From Methylobacterium sp. PvR107 (GTDB taxonomy: Bacteria > Pseudomonadota > Alphaproteobacteria > Rhizobiales > Beijerinckiaceae), in the NCBI RefSeq assembly GCF_017833295.1, contig NZ_JAFIBW010000001.1:1426001-1490000 (forward strand): a stretch of DNA of 64,000 nt. Direction: 5' to 3'. The position numbers and the translations under genes are program-made. Below are positions 25,710 to 33,907 of the stretch, piece by piece; positions within the stretch are counted from its first letter, which is position 1, and every line of letters begins with the position of its first letter. Below the pieces are notes generated by a model. The model searched no databases. It had not been told where the DNA came from and saw only the letters and a list, made by a program, of their open reading frames with translations.

Positions 25710-26606
25710 ATGTCGCAGGTAACGATCGACACCGTAGAGGATGACGCTCGGACGTACACGCGCCGCTGGCTCCAAGCGGGTGACATAGCCTACGCCACGC
25801 TTAAAGACGGGACGCGGGTGCGCTACGTCAGGTCCGGCGAAGGGCCAGATCTCGTCCTGACGCACACCGTGCGCACGCAGCTCGACATCTTCCAATTCGT
25901 GATCCCCCTGCTGTCGCGGCACTTCACCGTCTACGCCCTCGACCTCCCGGGTTTCGGATGGTCGGACCTGCTGCTGGAGCGCTCGAAGGACGAGCCGACG
26001 CTTCGCGCGCAGCTCAAGGAATTCCTGCAGGTGCTCGGCCTCCGCCGTCCGATCCTTGCCGGCGAATCGATTGGCGCCACGCTCTCGCTTTCTCTGGCGG
26101 CAGAACTCGGCGACGGGGTGGACCGCGTCGTGGCCTTCAACACCTACGACTACCTGCCCGGTCTGGAGCGGGCCAACCTGCTCGCATCGGTGATCATCAA
26201 GAGCGTGCGTGCACCCCTGATAGGCCCGGTCTTCGCGGCGACTGAGAACCGTTCGATCACCGGGGGCATCCTCAAGGGCGGCTTCGCCGACCCGCGGAAG
26301 CTGCCCGACGACCTGCTCGACGAGATCTCGCGTGTGGGCATGCGTCGCGATTACGGGAAAGGCATGCGGCGGCTCCTCAAGGCGCTTCCGAGCTTCGTCG
26401 CGGCCCGTTCGCGATACGGCGCCATCAAGGCACCCGTCACGCTCGTGTGGGGTGAGCGCGACTGGTCTTCCTACGAGGATCGCGCCGGCGTCGGACGGAG
26501 CGTGCCTGCGCCGGAGGTCATAACCCTCGCAGACACGGGCCACTTCAGCGCGCTCGAGCGTCCTCAGGACTGGGCGAGCATCATCATTTCGGCCGCGAAG
26601 AATTGA
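25710..26606 (+). CDS. Alpha/beta-fold hydrolase
   Basis: A 298-residue alpha/beta hydrolase. The nucleophile elbow is ILAGESIGATLSL (Ser in GESIG), the acid is in LVWGERDWSSYED and the His in LADTGHFSALERP. The oxyanion region is DLVLTHTVRTQL. The start AAGGGAG-N8-ATG is good. No secretion signal. The substrate is unknown; relatives include C-C hydrolases, esterases and haloperoxidase-like enzymes. Confidence 0.85.
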   Translation: MSQVTIDTVEDDARTYTRRWLQAGDIAYATLKDGTRVRYVRSGEGPDLVLTHTVRTQLDIFQFVIPLLSRHFTVYALDLPGFGWSDLLLERSKDEPTLRAQLKEFLQVLGLRRPILAGESIGATLSLSLAAELGDGVDRVVAFNTYDYLPGLERANLLASVIIKSVRAPLIGPVFAATENRSITGGILKGGFADPRKLPDDLLDEISRVGMRRDYGKGMRRLLKALPSFVAARSRYGAIKAPVTLVWGERDWSSYEDRAGVGRSVPAPEVITLADTGHFSALERPQDWASIIISAAKN

Positions 26607-26622
26607 GCGTGGAAAGCACGAT

Positions 26623-27190
26623 ATGTCCGATGCGACCTTGGTCTCGCCGGCTTCCCGGCACCTGCGATCTTCGAACGCCGCGAGGCGGAGGGGAGGCCCC
26701 GTCGACATCGGTGAATGGATGGTGCGACCTGAGGCGTCGAGCGCATGGCCGTGTTCCGCACCGCTCACGGGAGGTTCGCGGATCCGTCGCGTGGCCACGG
26801 GCCCGTCGCGCCGAACCGTGTTGTTCGGTAGCGGAGCCTTCGTGCTAGCTGGCAATGCCGCCCACGGGGCCGGGCATTCTTCAGGAGTAGCGAGTTTCCC
26901 GATGAAGAACCCCGAGATCTCGTCCGTTCCCATCACGACCGAGCACGTCACGATCCGGTCAGCGAAGCCGTTCGAGGCGGTGCGGGCGGCCTTGGAGGCC
27001 GCGTTGCCATCGATCGACAATGCCTACGTTCAGCTTCTGGCTGCAGGAAAGGTTGATGCGGCCCGCGATCTTCTGGGGAAACAGGCACCCCTCTCGATCT
27101 TCGGCACGCGGAATCATGGCCGGTTGCTGCAGGTCGCCGGACTGCAACGCCGGGCGATCCAGTACGACATCGGCAACCCGCTCACGGCCT
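26623..27190 (+). pseudogene. DUF302 protein with twin-arginine-like leader, 3' truncated
   Basis: The leader GPSRRTVLFGSGAFVLAGNA resembles a Tat or Sec signal. The DUF302 body follows: TEHVTIRSAKPFEAVRAALE, SIFGTRNHGRLLQVAGLQRR, AIQYDIGNPLTAS. It then breaks off: intact family members continue for some 50 residues (RMTRH..AAxYAPLRV). From about 27,188 the sequence becomes the 3' end of a convergent DUF2254 gene. The frame runs into antisense sequence until 27,291. Confidence 0.65.
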
Positions 27191-28204
27191 CACCGGGCGG
27201 CCCTCGCGCAGCACCACCCCGGTCGGCAGGTTCCGGGGCGCGATCCGGCACAGGGCGTCGCCGAGGTGGTCGACCACGCTGCCGGCGGTGAACGGGTCGT
27301 TGATGCCGGGCGAGAGCGCCCGCGCCGCGATCTCCACCAACTGCCGCACTGAGTATTCCAGGTCCTGCAGCGCGGCTGGACGGCGACCGAGCGTTACCGC
27401 GTTCAGAATCGCGGCCTCGGCCTCCTCGACCGGTGCGGACAGGAACGCGACGGGGAAGCCGCTCGGCACGTAATCGCCCGGCCGCACACGCAGGGTGACC
27501 GTGATGCCGCGCTCGTGGGCCCAGTCCGCCAAGGCGGCCTCGTCGAGGGCCTGCACGTAGCCCCCAACGGTCGCCGCCACGGCCCTTTCTGTCGGCGCGT
27601 CGTCGGGACGGGCGGCCCCCGCCTCGTCCCGGGTGTGCGCCGCGATGGACCGACAAAGGTCTTGCTGAACGGCGTCGACCACGGTCTCGATGTTGATGCT
27701 CGTGGCGATGTGGTGGACGAACCAGACCAACGTGCCGACCGCGACCAGCGCCATGACGAGGGCGCCGGTGATGGCGAGGTGCGGGACGAACGGCTCCTCC
27801 TCCACGGTGCGCACGGTTCGTAGGACCATCAACGAATAGGCGAAGGTCCCGAGGAAGATGCCGAGCCCGGTCTGGTTGCGGGCATCTCGAATGAAGTTGC
27901 GCAGGAGTCGGGGCCCCATCTGGCCGGAGGCCAGGGTCAGGGCGGCGATGGTGATGGAGAAGGTCGTGCCGGCGACCCCTCTGTTCGAGGAGGCGATGGC
28001 GCTGAGCAGCGCCCGCGTGCCCTCTGCCCCGCCGGAATAGCCTTAGTTGGCGTCCGGCGGGGAGGCGGCGTAGCCGGCGACGTGGGTCGTCTCCAGCCAG
28101 ACACCGAACTGGGCCAGCAGGACGCAGCCGAGGACGACGAAGGCCGGGCGCAGCCAGAACAGGTCGCCGAGGATTTCCAGCCAGGCTTTGACGCGCGCGT
28201 TCAT
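27182..28204 (-). pseudogene. DUF2254 membrane protein with in-frame stop and lost 3' end
   Basis: Reads MNARVKAWLEILGDLFWLRP with membrane segment VVLGCVLLAQFGVWLETTHV, then PPDAN, then a TAA at 28043-28045, then in the same frame GYSGGAEGTRALLSAIASSN, TTFSITIAALTLASGQMGPR and further membrane segments. A Tyr codon is expected at the stop, so one base change would do it. The C-terminus ends at LREGRPVRP, about 80-90 residues short of family members, exactly where the convergent DUF302 gene is also cut. The second half could restart at an internal ATG (27919), but function is doubtful. Confidence 0.75.
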
Positions 28205-28287
28205 CGTTGCGGACCGACACCGTTCGAGCCCGGCAACGACCGGCACGATGGGGCGTTCCGGATGATCGCTGGCGGGAAGGACTCCCC

Positions 28288-29541
28288 TTGATCTCGATCT
28301 TCGACCTCGCCGCGATGTTGCTGACGCTGTCGGCTCTGTTCGGCTGGCTGAACCGCCGCTTCTTGCGTATGCCGCACAGCATCGGCCTACTCGTGATGGG
28401 GCTTCTCGCGTCGCTCGCGCTGGTCCTGGTCGACGTCGCCTTCCCGGCGCAGCACCTCTACCAGGACCTGACGAGCGTCCTCGACCAGGTCGACTTCACC
28501 GGCGTGGTCATGAACGGCATGTTGGCCTTCCTGCTGTTTGCCGGCGCGATGAACCTCGACCTCCGGGCGCTGAGGGAACGGGCCCTGGCGGTGGCAACCC
28601 TCGCGCTGCTCGGGACCGTCATCTCCACGGCCTTGGTCGGTGGGGCGTTCTGGGCGGCGGGACAGGGGCTCGGCAGCCCGGTGCCGCTGGCCTGGGCCCT
28701 GGTGTTCGGCGCCCTCATCAGCCCGACCGACCCCGTCGCGGTGCTGGCCACGCTGAAGAACGTAGAGGTTCCGGAAGCCCTCGAAGTCGAGATGCAGGGC
28801 GAGGCGCTGTTTAACGACGGCATCGGCATCGTGCTGTTCACGGTGCTCGTCGCCTTCGCGTCTGGCAGGGGCGGCGACGCAACGAGCGCGGGCGGAGTGG
28901 TGAGGCTCCTCCTCCACGAGGCCGGGGGCGGCATTCTGCTCGGCGTCGTCACCGGCTACGTCGCCTACCGCGCGATGAAGGCCATCGACGATTTCCCCGT
29001 GGAGGTGCTGATCACGCTTGCCCTCGTTACTGGGACCTACGCCATCGCGCAGAAGCTCGGGGCGAGCGGCCCGCTCGCGGTTGTGGCCGCCGGGCTGCTG
29101 ATCGGCGAGCGCGCGCCGCGCTACGCGATGAGCGACACCACCCGGAAGTACGTCTCGGCCCTGTGGACGCTCGTCGACGAGGTGCTCAACTCCGTCTTGT
29201 TCCTTCTGATCGGCCTGGAGGTGCTCGTCCTGCGCTTCCAGGTCTCCGGCCTGGCGCTGGCCGCCTGCGCCGTCCCCGTCGTGCTGGTCGCCCGCCTCGT
29301 CGCGGTCACGACGCCCGTCCTGATGTTTCGCTGGGGCGGCAACCTCTCGCTCGGCAACGTGCCGTTCCTGACCTGGGCCGGCGTGCGCGGCGGCATCTCG
29401 GTGGCGCTGGCCCTCTCGATCCCGGAGAGCGAGGCCAAGCCGGCCATCCTGGCGTCGACCTACGCGGTGGTGCTGTTCACCATCGTCGTGCAGGGGTCGA
29501 CCCTCGGTTTCGTCGCAAGGAGGACCCTACGTTCAACTTAG
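28288..29541 (+). CDS. Na+/H+ antiporter of the CPA1 (NhaP/NHE) family
   Basis: A 417-residue membrane protein with about 12 hydrophobic segments. The ion-site motif is LFNDGIGIVLFTVLV (the Asn-Asp pair of electroneutral CPA1 antiporters) and the family block ALISPTDPVAVLATLKNVEV comes earlier. WAGVRGGISVALALSIP near the end is also typical. The TTG start follows GGAAGGA by 7 bases; an upstream in-frame TTG at 28207 has no site. It is divergent from the broken DUF2254 gene. It exchanges Na+ or K+ for protons to control pH or salt. Confidence 0.9.
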   Translation: MISIFDLAAMLLTLSALFGWLNRRFLRMPHSIGLLVMGLLASLALVLVDVAFPAQHLYQDLTSVLDQVDFTGVVMNGMLAFLLFAGAMNLDLRALRERALAVATLALLGTVISTALVGGAFWAAGQGLGSPVPLAWALVFGALISPTDPVAVLATLKNVEVPEALEVEMQGEALFNDGIGIVLFTVLVAFASGRGGDATSAGGVVRLLLHEAGGGILLGVVTGYVAYRAMKAIDDFPVEVLITLALVTGTYAIAQKLGASGPLAVVAAGLLIGERAPRYAMSDTTRKYVSALWTLVDEVLNSVLFLLIGLEVLVLRFQVSGLALAACAVPVVLVARLVAVTTPVLMFRWGGNLSLGNVPFLTWAGVRGGISVALALSIPESEAKPAILASTYAVVLFTIVVQGSTLGFVARRTLRST

Positions 29542-29996
29542 GGCGTCCGGACCGTCCTCTTCGAGACCCATCGGCCTCCGTCGTGTCAAATGTAGTGAGC
29601 CTGGGCGGGCGCGCGGCTATTCCGTGGCCTCTGCGGAGACTCGGCGGCGTTTAGGGGAACAACTCCAAGAGGAGCGGTCACGTGGAGGCGGTGTCTGCTT
29701 CTGCGAGGTTGCTCGCGACCTTTGAATGACCGGGATGGGCGCTGAGTTGAAGGTCTGCTTTTAGGCTCGGATCCAAACCCCGCATCCCACCCAATACAGA
29801 CCGTCTGCCTAATTTCTAAACTGAGACGCTCTCCAAACGGTCGATCTCGCCTCGGCCAAACGTATTGGCAGCGGGCGGCGCACGGCTCGAAAGCAATGCC
29901 GCCCCGGCGTCTTTTGCGCGAAAACCCGTTCCCATGGAGGCGGAGAGGCCGTCCTTATCCCGCGGGCGCAACAGGTCGAGCTGCGCAGAGCCGCCT
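29542..29996. other. Gap between antiporter and histidine-kinase-like gene
   Basis: 455 bases with no gene, repeat or strong hairpin that I can support. The right part reads through as antisense of worn sequence. Confidence 0.3.
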
Positions 29997-30659
29997 TCAC
30001 GAGCCGAAAAACTCCACGCACACGACCGTTCCGACCGTACCCCCGCAGGCCAGGGAGCCCCCGAGCTGGCCTGCGAGCCCCTGCGAGATCCGGTAGCCCA
30101 GGCTCTTGTTCCTGCCAGGGTCGAACCCCGACGACATGCCCCGGCCGTCGTCCGCGACCGGGAGCGCCAGGCGCCCGAGGTCCAGCCGTTCGAGCCGGAT
30201 CGTGATGGTGCCGCCCCCGCCCGGGACGAAGGCATGCTTCAGCGCGTTCGTGACGACCTCGACGACGGGCAGCGACAGCGTGGTGAGCCGTGTGAGATCG
30301 AGGGCCAGCGGCGGCACGTCGACGCGGCAGACGCCGTTTTGCGCACCGGTGGCGTCGAGGAGGTCCGTGCCCGGCTCCTGGAGGTACTGCCCGACCGGGC
30401 GGCTGATCCGCTCGGGATCGTACAGGCGCCAGTGGATGCGCGAGAGGGTCTCCAGCCGCACCCGGGCCTCGTCCAGCGCGCCCTCCGCGGCGGCCGGGCG
30501 GCACAGGGGACCGGGATCGAACGGCGTCTCCGGACCCGGCGCCCAGGCGTGGCCGCTGCTCGCGGCGAAGCCGAACGGCAGGGCCGCCGCGGCGGCACCC
30601 GCGCGCAGCAGGAACCGTCGCGACGGGTGCGAGCCGGACCGCGGGGCCATTTCACGCAT
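29997..30659 (-). CDS. Histidine-kinase ATPase domain (HWE/HisKA_2-like) with a signal-peptide-like leader
   Basis: A 220-residue protein. The N-terminus SHPSRRFLLRAGAAAAALPF is a twin-arginine-like leader. A partial dimerisation helix follows (LDEARVRLETLSRIHWRLYD), then the ATP-binding fold: VVEVVTNALKHAFVPGGGG (N box), ADDGRGM (G1 box), GYRISQGLAGQLGGSL. The phospho-acceptor His of the dimerisation helix and all sensor domains are missing. Exporting an ATP-dependent kinase domain makes no sense, so it is probably a truncated kinase fused to a foreign leader, or the leader is not used. GGAGAG precedes the ATG. Confidence 0.6.
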   Translation of the reverse strand: MREMAPRSGSHPSRRFLLRAGAAAAALPFGFAASSGHAWAPGPETPFDPGPLCRPAAAEGALDEARVRLETLSRIHWRLYDPERISRPVGQYLQEPGTDLLDATGAQNGVCRVDVPPLALDLTRLTTLSLPVVEVVTNALKHAFVPGGGGTITIRLERLDLGRLALPVADDGRGMSSGFDPGRNKSLGYRISQGLAGQLGGSLACGGTVGTVVCVEFFGS

Positions 30660-31296
30660 GACGCTCTCCGAGGCGCCGCGGCGCGCGCGGCTTTGGGTTG
30701 TGACGGCGCGCATCTGCGCCCGACCTCACGGCCGGGACGTCAGCGTGCAGCGATCCTTCGGGGACGGTCGTTAAGCTCAGCCTATGTATCCAATTTTCAA
30801 TCCCGCCGGCGGGAAGTCAATAAAACGCTGTTTTAAAACAACGCTCTTGTTCGCGACGAATCGAGCGCCGACGACCGTTCCGAAAGAACGATCGGTTCGC
30901 GTCCGCTCATGCTTGCCAAGGCGACCGCAATTCACGCGGTGCGTGTGTGAGCGCGTGCATCAGCGCCGAATGTCCGCCCGGAACGGACCTGCGAAACTGC
31001 CTCCCGGCGAAAATCTATGTATCGACCGACACGGCGAGTTTAGCATTGCTGGATTTATCTAATTATATAGAATGATCTTCTTTCCAGGCGCCATTATTTA
31101 GGGCTGCGCTTCATTGACGATCGCCCGGACTCGGCGGAATCTCAGCCGGCCTGTCGCGGCGCAACCCGTTGGAGCGACATCTGCGCGACGCGCTCTGCGC
31201 CCGGATCCACTGGCCCCAGGCCGATGCGGTGCGTGCCGCGGCCGGCCGTGCCGCGCTGGGCGCCTGATTCGAACCATCCTCGTCCCGGAGTCCGTC
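30660..31296. other. Regulatory gap before the sulfonate-type operon
   Basis: 637 bases, more AT-rich than its surroundings and without a gene. It holds perfect palindromes CCCGCCGGCGGG (30802-30813) and TGTTTTAAAACA (30829-30840), and a possible promoter TTGCTG-N16-TAGAAT (31046-31073). The last lies 220 bases before the flavin monooxygenase ATG, giving a long leader if real. Confidence 0.4.
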
Positions 31297-32400
31297 ATGA
31301 GCCCGCTGCCTCCCGACGCGATCGAGTTCATCGGCTACGTCGCCCCACGCCACGTCTCGGAGATCCACCTGGCCTCCGGTCCGGTGATCGACCGGGATTA
31401 CCTGCGCCTGCTCGCCCAGGCCCACGAATGGGGCGGCTTCGATCGGGTGCTGGTGGCGTTCCACTCGACCGCGCCCGATTCGATCTTGCTGGCGGCGCAG
31501 ATTGCCGCGGTGACGGAACGGCTCGGTCTGATGATCGCCCACCGCCCCGGCTTCACGGCGCCCATCGTCGCGGCGCGCCAATTCGCGACCCTCGACCATC
31601 TCACCGGCGGCCGCGTCGCGATCCACGTGATCACCGGCGGCGACGACCGCGAACTCGCGCAGGACGGCGACCATCTCACCAAGGACGAGCGCTACGCCCG
31701 GACGCGCGAATTCCTCGACATCGCCCGGCTGAGCTGGGAGGCCGCCGCGCCGTTCGACTACGCGGGCACCTATTACCGGATCGCCGATGGCTTCTCCGAG
31801 GTGAAGCCGGTGCATCCGGCGGGCATCCCGGTCTATTTCGGCGGCGCCTCGCCGGCGGCGCTCGCGGTTGCGGGCCGGCACGCCGACACCTACGCGCTGT
31901 GGGGCGAGACCCAGGAGCAGGTGCGCGACCTCATCGCCCGGGTCCGGGCGGCTGCCGCGCCGCATGACCGCTCGCCCCGCTTCAGCCTGTCCTTTCGGCC
32001 GATCCTCGCTGCCACGGAGGAGCAGGCCTGGGCGCGGGCCGAGTCGATCCTCGCCCGGACCCGGGCGATCCGGGCGGCGCGGGGTCTCGGCCCGGCCGCC
32101 ACGCCGCAGAACGAGGGATCGCGGCGCCTGCTCGCGGCGGCGGCGCAGGGGTCGCGCCTCGACCGGCGCCTCTACACGGCCATCGCCATGGAGACCGGTG
32201 CGGCGGGCAATTCCACGGCCCTGGTCGGTACCCCCGAGCAGGTGGCCGAAGCGCTGCTCGGTTATTACGACCACGGTATCCGCACGTTCCTGATCCGCGG
32301 CTTCGATCCACTCGAAGATGCGATCCAGTACGGCCGTGAGCTGCTGCCGGCCTTCCGGGACCTGATCGCCCGGCGCGGCCGCGCCGCGGAGGCCGCATGA
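31297..32400 (+). CDS. SsuD-like FMNH2-dependent sulfonate monooxygenase (LLM family)
   Basis: A 367-residue luciferase-like monooxygenase of the SsuD type. Seen are RPGFTAPIVAARQFATLDHL, TGGRVAIHVITGGDDRELAQ, DHLTKDERYARTREFLDI and VKPVHPAGIPVYFGGASPAA, typical of alkanesulfonate monooxygenases that release sulfite. GGAG precedes the ATG. Its stop overlaps the next gene's ATG. It needs a flavin reductase (SsuE-like), not seen here. Confidence 0.9.
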   Translation: MSPLPPDAIEFIGYVAPRHVSEIHLASGPVIDRDYLRLLAQAHEWGGFDRVLVAFHSTAPDSILLAAQIAAVTERLGLMIAHRPGFTAPIVAARQFATLDHLTGGRVAIHVITGGDDRELAQDGDHLTKDERYARTREFLDIARLSWEAAAPFDYAGTYYRIADGFSEVKPVHPAGIPVYFGGASPAALAVAGRHADTYALWGETQEQVRDLIARVRAAAAPHDRSPRFSLSFRPILAATEEQAWARAESILARTRAIRAARGLGPAATPQNEGSRRLLAAAAQGSRLDRRLYTAIAMETGAAGNSTALVGTPEQVAEALLGYYDHGIRTFLIRGFDPLEDAIQYGRELLPAFRDLIARRGRAAEAA

Positions 32401-33341
32401 TGCGCCGACTGCTCGCCCTCGCGCTCCTGGCGCTCCTCGCCGCCCTCCCCGCCCGGGCCGAGGACCTGCTGCGGGTCGGTGACCAGCGCGGCAATGCCCG
32501 CGCTCTGATGGAGGCAGCCGGTGTCCTCGAGGGCCTGCCCTACCGGCTCGAATGGAGCGAGTTTCCGGCCGCCGCGCCGCTTCTGGAGGCGCTGAACGCC
32601 GGTGCCATCGACGCGGGCGGTGTCGGCGACGCGCCCTTCACCTTCGCGGCCGCCGCGGGCGCGCCGGTCAAGGCGTTCCTGGCCTTCCGCAACCGGCAGG
32701 ACGGGCTCGCGATTCTGGTGCGGCCGGATTCGCCGATCCGGGCCGTGGCGGATCTGAGGGGCCGGCGCATCGCCACCAACCGGGGTTCCATCGGCCATCA
32801 GGTCGTGCTGGCCGCCCTGGAGGAAGCCGGGCTGCCTGCCGACAGCGTCACCTTCAGCTTCCTGCCGCCGGCGGACGCGAAGCTCGCCCTGGCTTCCGGC
32901 GCCGTCGATGCGTGGTCGACCTGGGAGCCCTACACCTCGGCGGCCGAGCTCGCCGGGCTGGTGCGCGTCGTGCGCGACGGCAACGGCATCACCCCCGGCC
33001 TCAGCTACGCCGTGGCCAGCGAGACCGCGCTGAAGGCCAAGCGCGCGCTGCTGGCCGATTACGCGGCCCGCCTCGCCCGGGCCCGCGCCTGGGCGCTGCG
33101 CGATCCCGCCCCGTATGCCGCGGTCTGGTCGAAGCTCATCGGCCTGCCCGAGGCGGTTCCGTTGCGCTGGTTCGGCCGGGCGCAATACCGCACCGTGCCC
33201 ATCGACGCGGACGTGGTCGCGGGCGAGCAGCGGATCATCGACCTCTATGTCCGCGCCGGCCTGATCCCGCAGGTGCGGGCGCCGCGGGCCGAGGCCATCC
33301 TCGATCCCGGATTTTCCGAAGCCCCGCTCGCCGTGCGATGA
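32397..33341 (+). CDS. SsuA-like periplasmic sulfonate-binding protein
   Basis: A 314-residue ABC binding protein. Signal peptide MMRRLLALALLALLAALPAR cleaved after ARA. Mature blocks: LRVGDQRGNARALMEAAGVL, EFPAAAPLLEALNAGAIDAG, VGDAPFTFAAAAGAPVKAFL, VADLRGRRIATNRGSIGHQV, typical of the aliphatic sulfonate/nitrate/taurine (SsuA) family. Coupled to the monooxygenase gene by ATGA. The matching SsuB and SsuC genes are not in the operon, so transport components must be elsewhere. Confidence 0.88.
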   Translation: MMRRLLALALLALLAALPARAEDLLRVGDQRGNARALMEAAGVLEGLPYRLEWSEFPAAAPLLEALNAGAIDAGGVGDAPFTFAAAAGAPVKAFLAFRNRQDGLAILVRPDSPIRAVADLRGRRIATNRGSIGHQVVLAALEEAGLPADSVTFSFLPPADAKLALASGAVDAWSTWEPYTSAAELAGLVRVVRDGNGITPGLSYAVASETALKAKRALLADYAARLARARAWALRDPAPYAAVWSKLIGLPEAVPLRWFGRAQYRTVPIDADVVAGEQRIIDLYVRAGLIPQVRAPRAEAILDPGFSEAPLAVR

Positions 33342-33360
33342 TTGTGGCGGAGGACCCGAC

Positions 33361-33888
33361 ATGCACGACAGCGGCGACGAGCATAGCCACGCCCAGGACC
33401 CGGCGACGGCGGAGCACCAGCACGGCAGCGCCGAGCGGTGGAAGCACGACGGCGTCCGGGTAATCCCCGGCGACCGGCTGGATGCCAACACGGCACAGAC
33501 GCCCGGCATGTTCCGGCAGGCGGCGATCAACGCCGCCCGGGTCGGCGCGCAGAAGATCTGGGCCGGCACGGTGGCGATCCAGCCCGACGCCAAGACCGGC
33601 GTCCACCATCACGGCGCACTGGAGAGCGTGATCTACGTGGTGTCGGGCCGGGCCCGCATGCGCTGGGGCGACAGCCTCGAATACGTCGCCGAGGCCGGCC
33701 CTGGCGACTTCATCTTCGTGCCCCCCTTCGTGCCGCACCAGGAGATCAACGCCTCGACCGACGAGCCCCTGCACTGCGTGCTGGTGCGCTCCGACAACGA
33801 GGCGGTGGTGGTCAACCTGCCCGATGTCCAGGCGGCCGAGCGGCCCGAGACAGTGTACTGGGTCGACCCCATCCACAAGCACCCGTGA
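33361..33888 (+). CDS. Cupin-domain protein
   Basis: A 175-residue single-cupin protein with a His-rich start (MHDSGDEHSHAQDPATAEHQ). Cupin motif 1 is TGVHHHGALESVIYVVSGRA with metal ligands His-His and Glu; motif 2 is PGDFIFVPPFVPHQEINAST with the last His. It lies 19 bases after the binding-protein gene in the sulfonate-type operon. It could be a dioxygenase, isomerase or sensor; the reaction is unknown. Confidence 0.82.
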   Translation: MHDSGDEHSHAQDPATAEHQHGSAERWKHDGVRVIPGDRLDANTAQTPGMFRQAAINAARVGAQKIWAGTVAIQPDAKTGVHHHGALESVIYVVSGRARMRWGDSLEYVAEAGPGDFIFVPPFVPHQEINASTDEPLHCVLVRSDNEAVVVNLPDVQAAERPETVYWVDPIHKHP

Positions 33889-33907
33889 GACGACGGAGGC
33901 CACCCCG

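Noticed and set aside
28043..28045. Stop codon read as an unusual amino acid in DUF2254
   Set aside because: The codon is TAA, not TAG or TGA, and the gene is also truncated, so decay is simpler than recoding.
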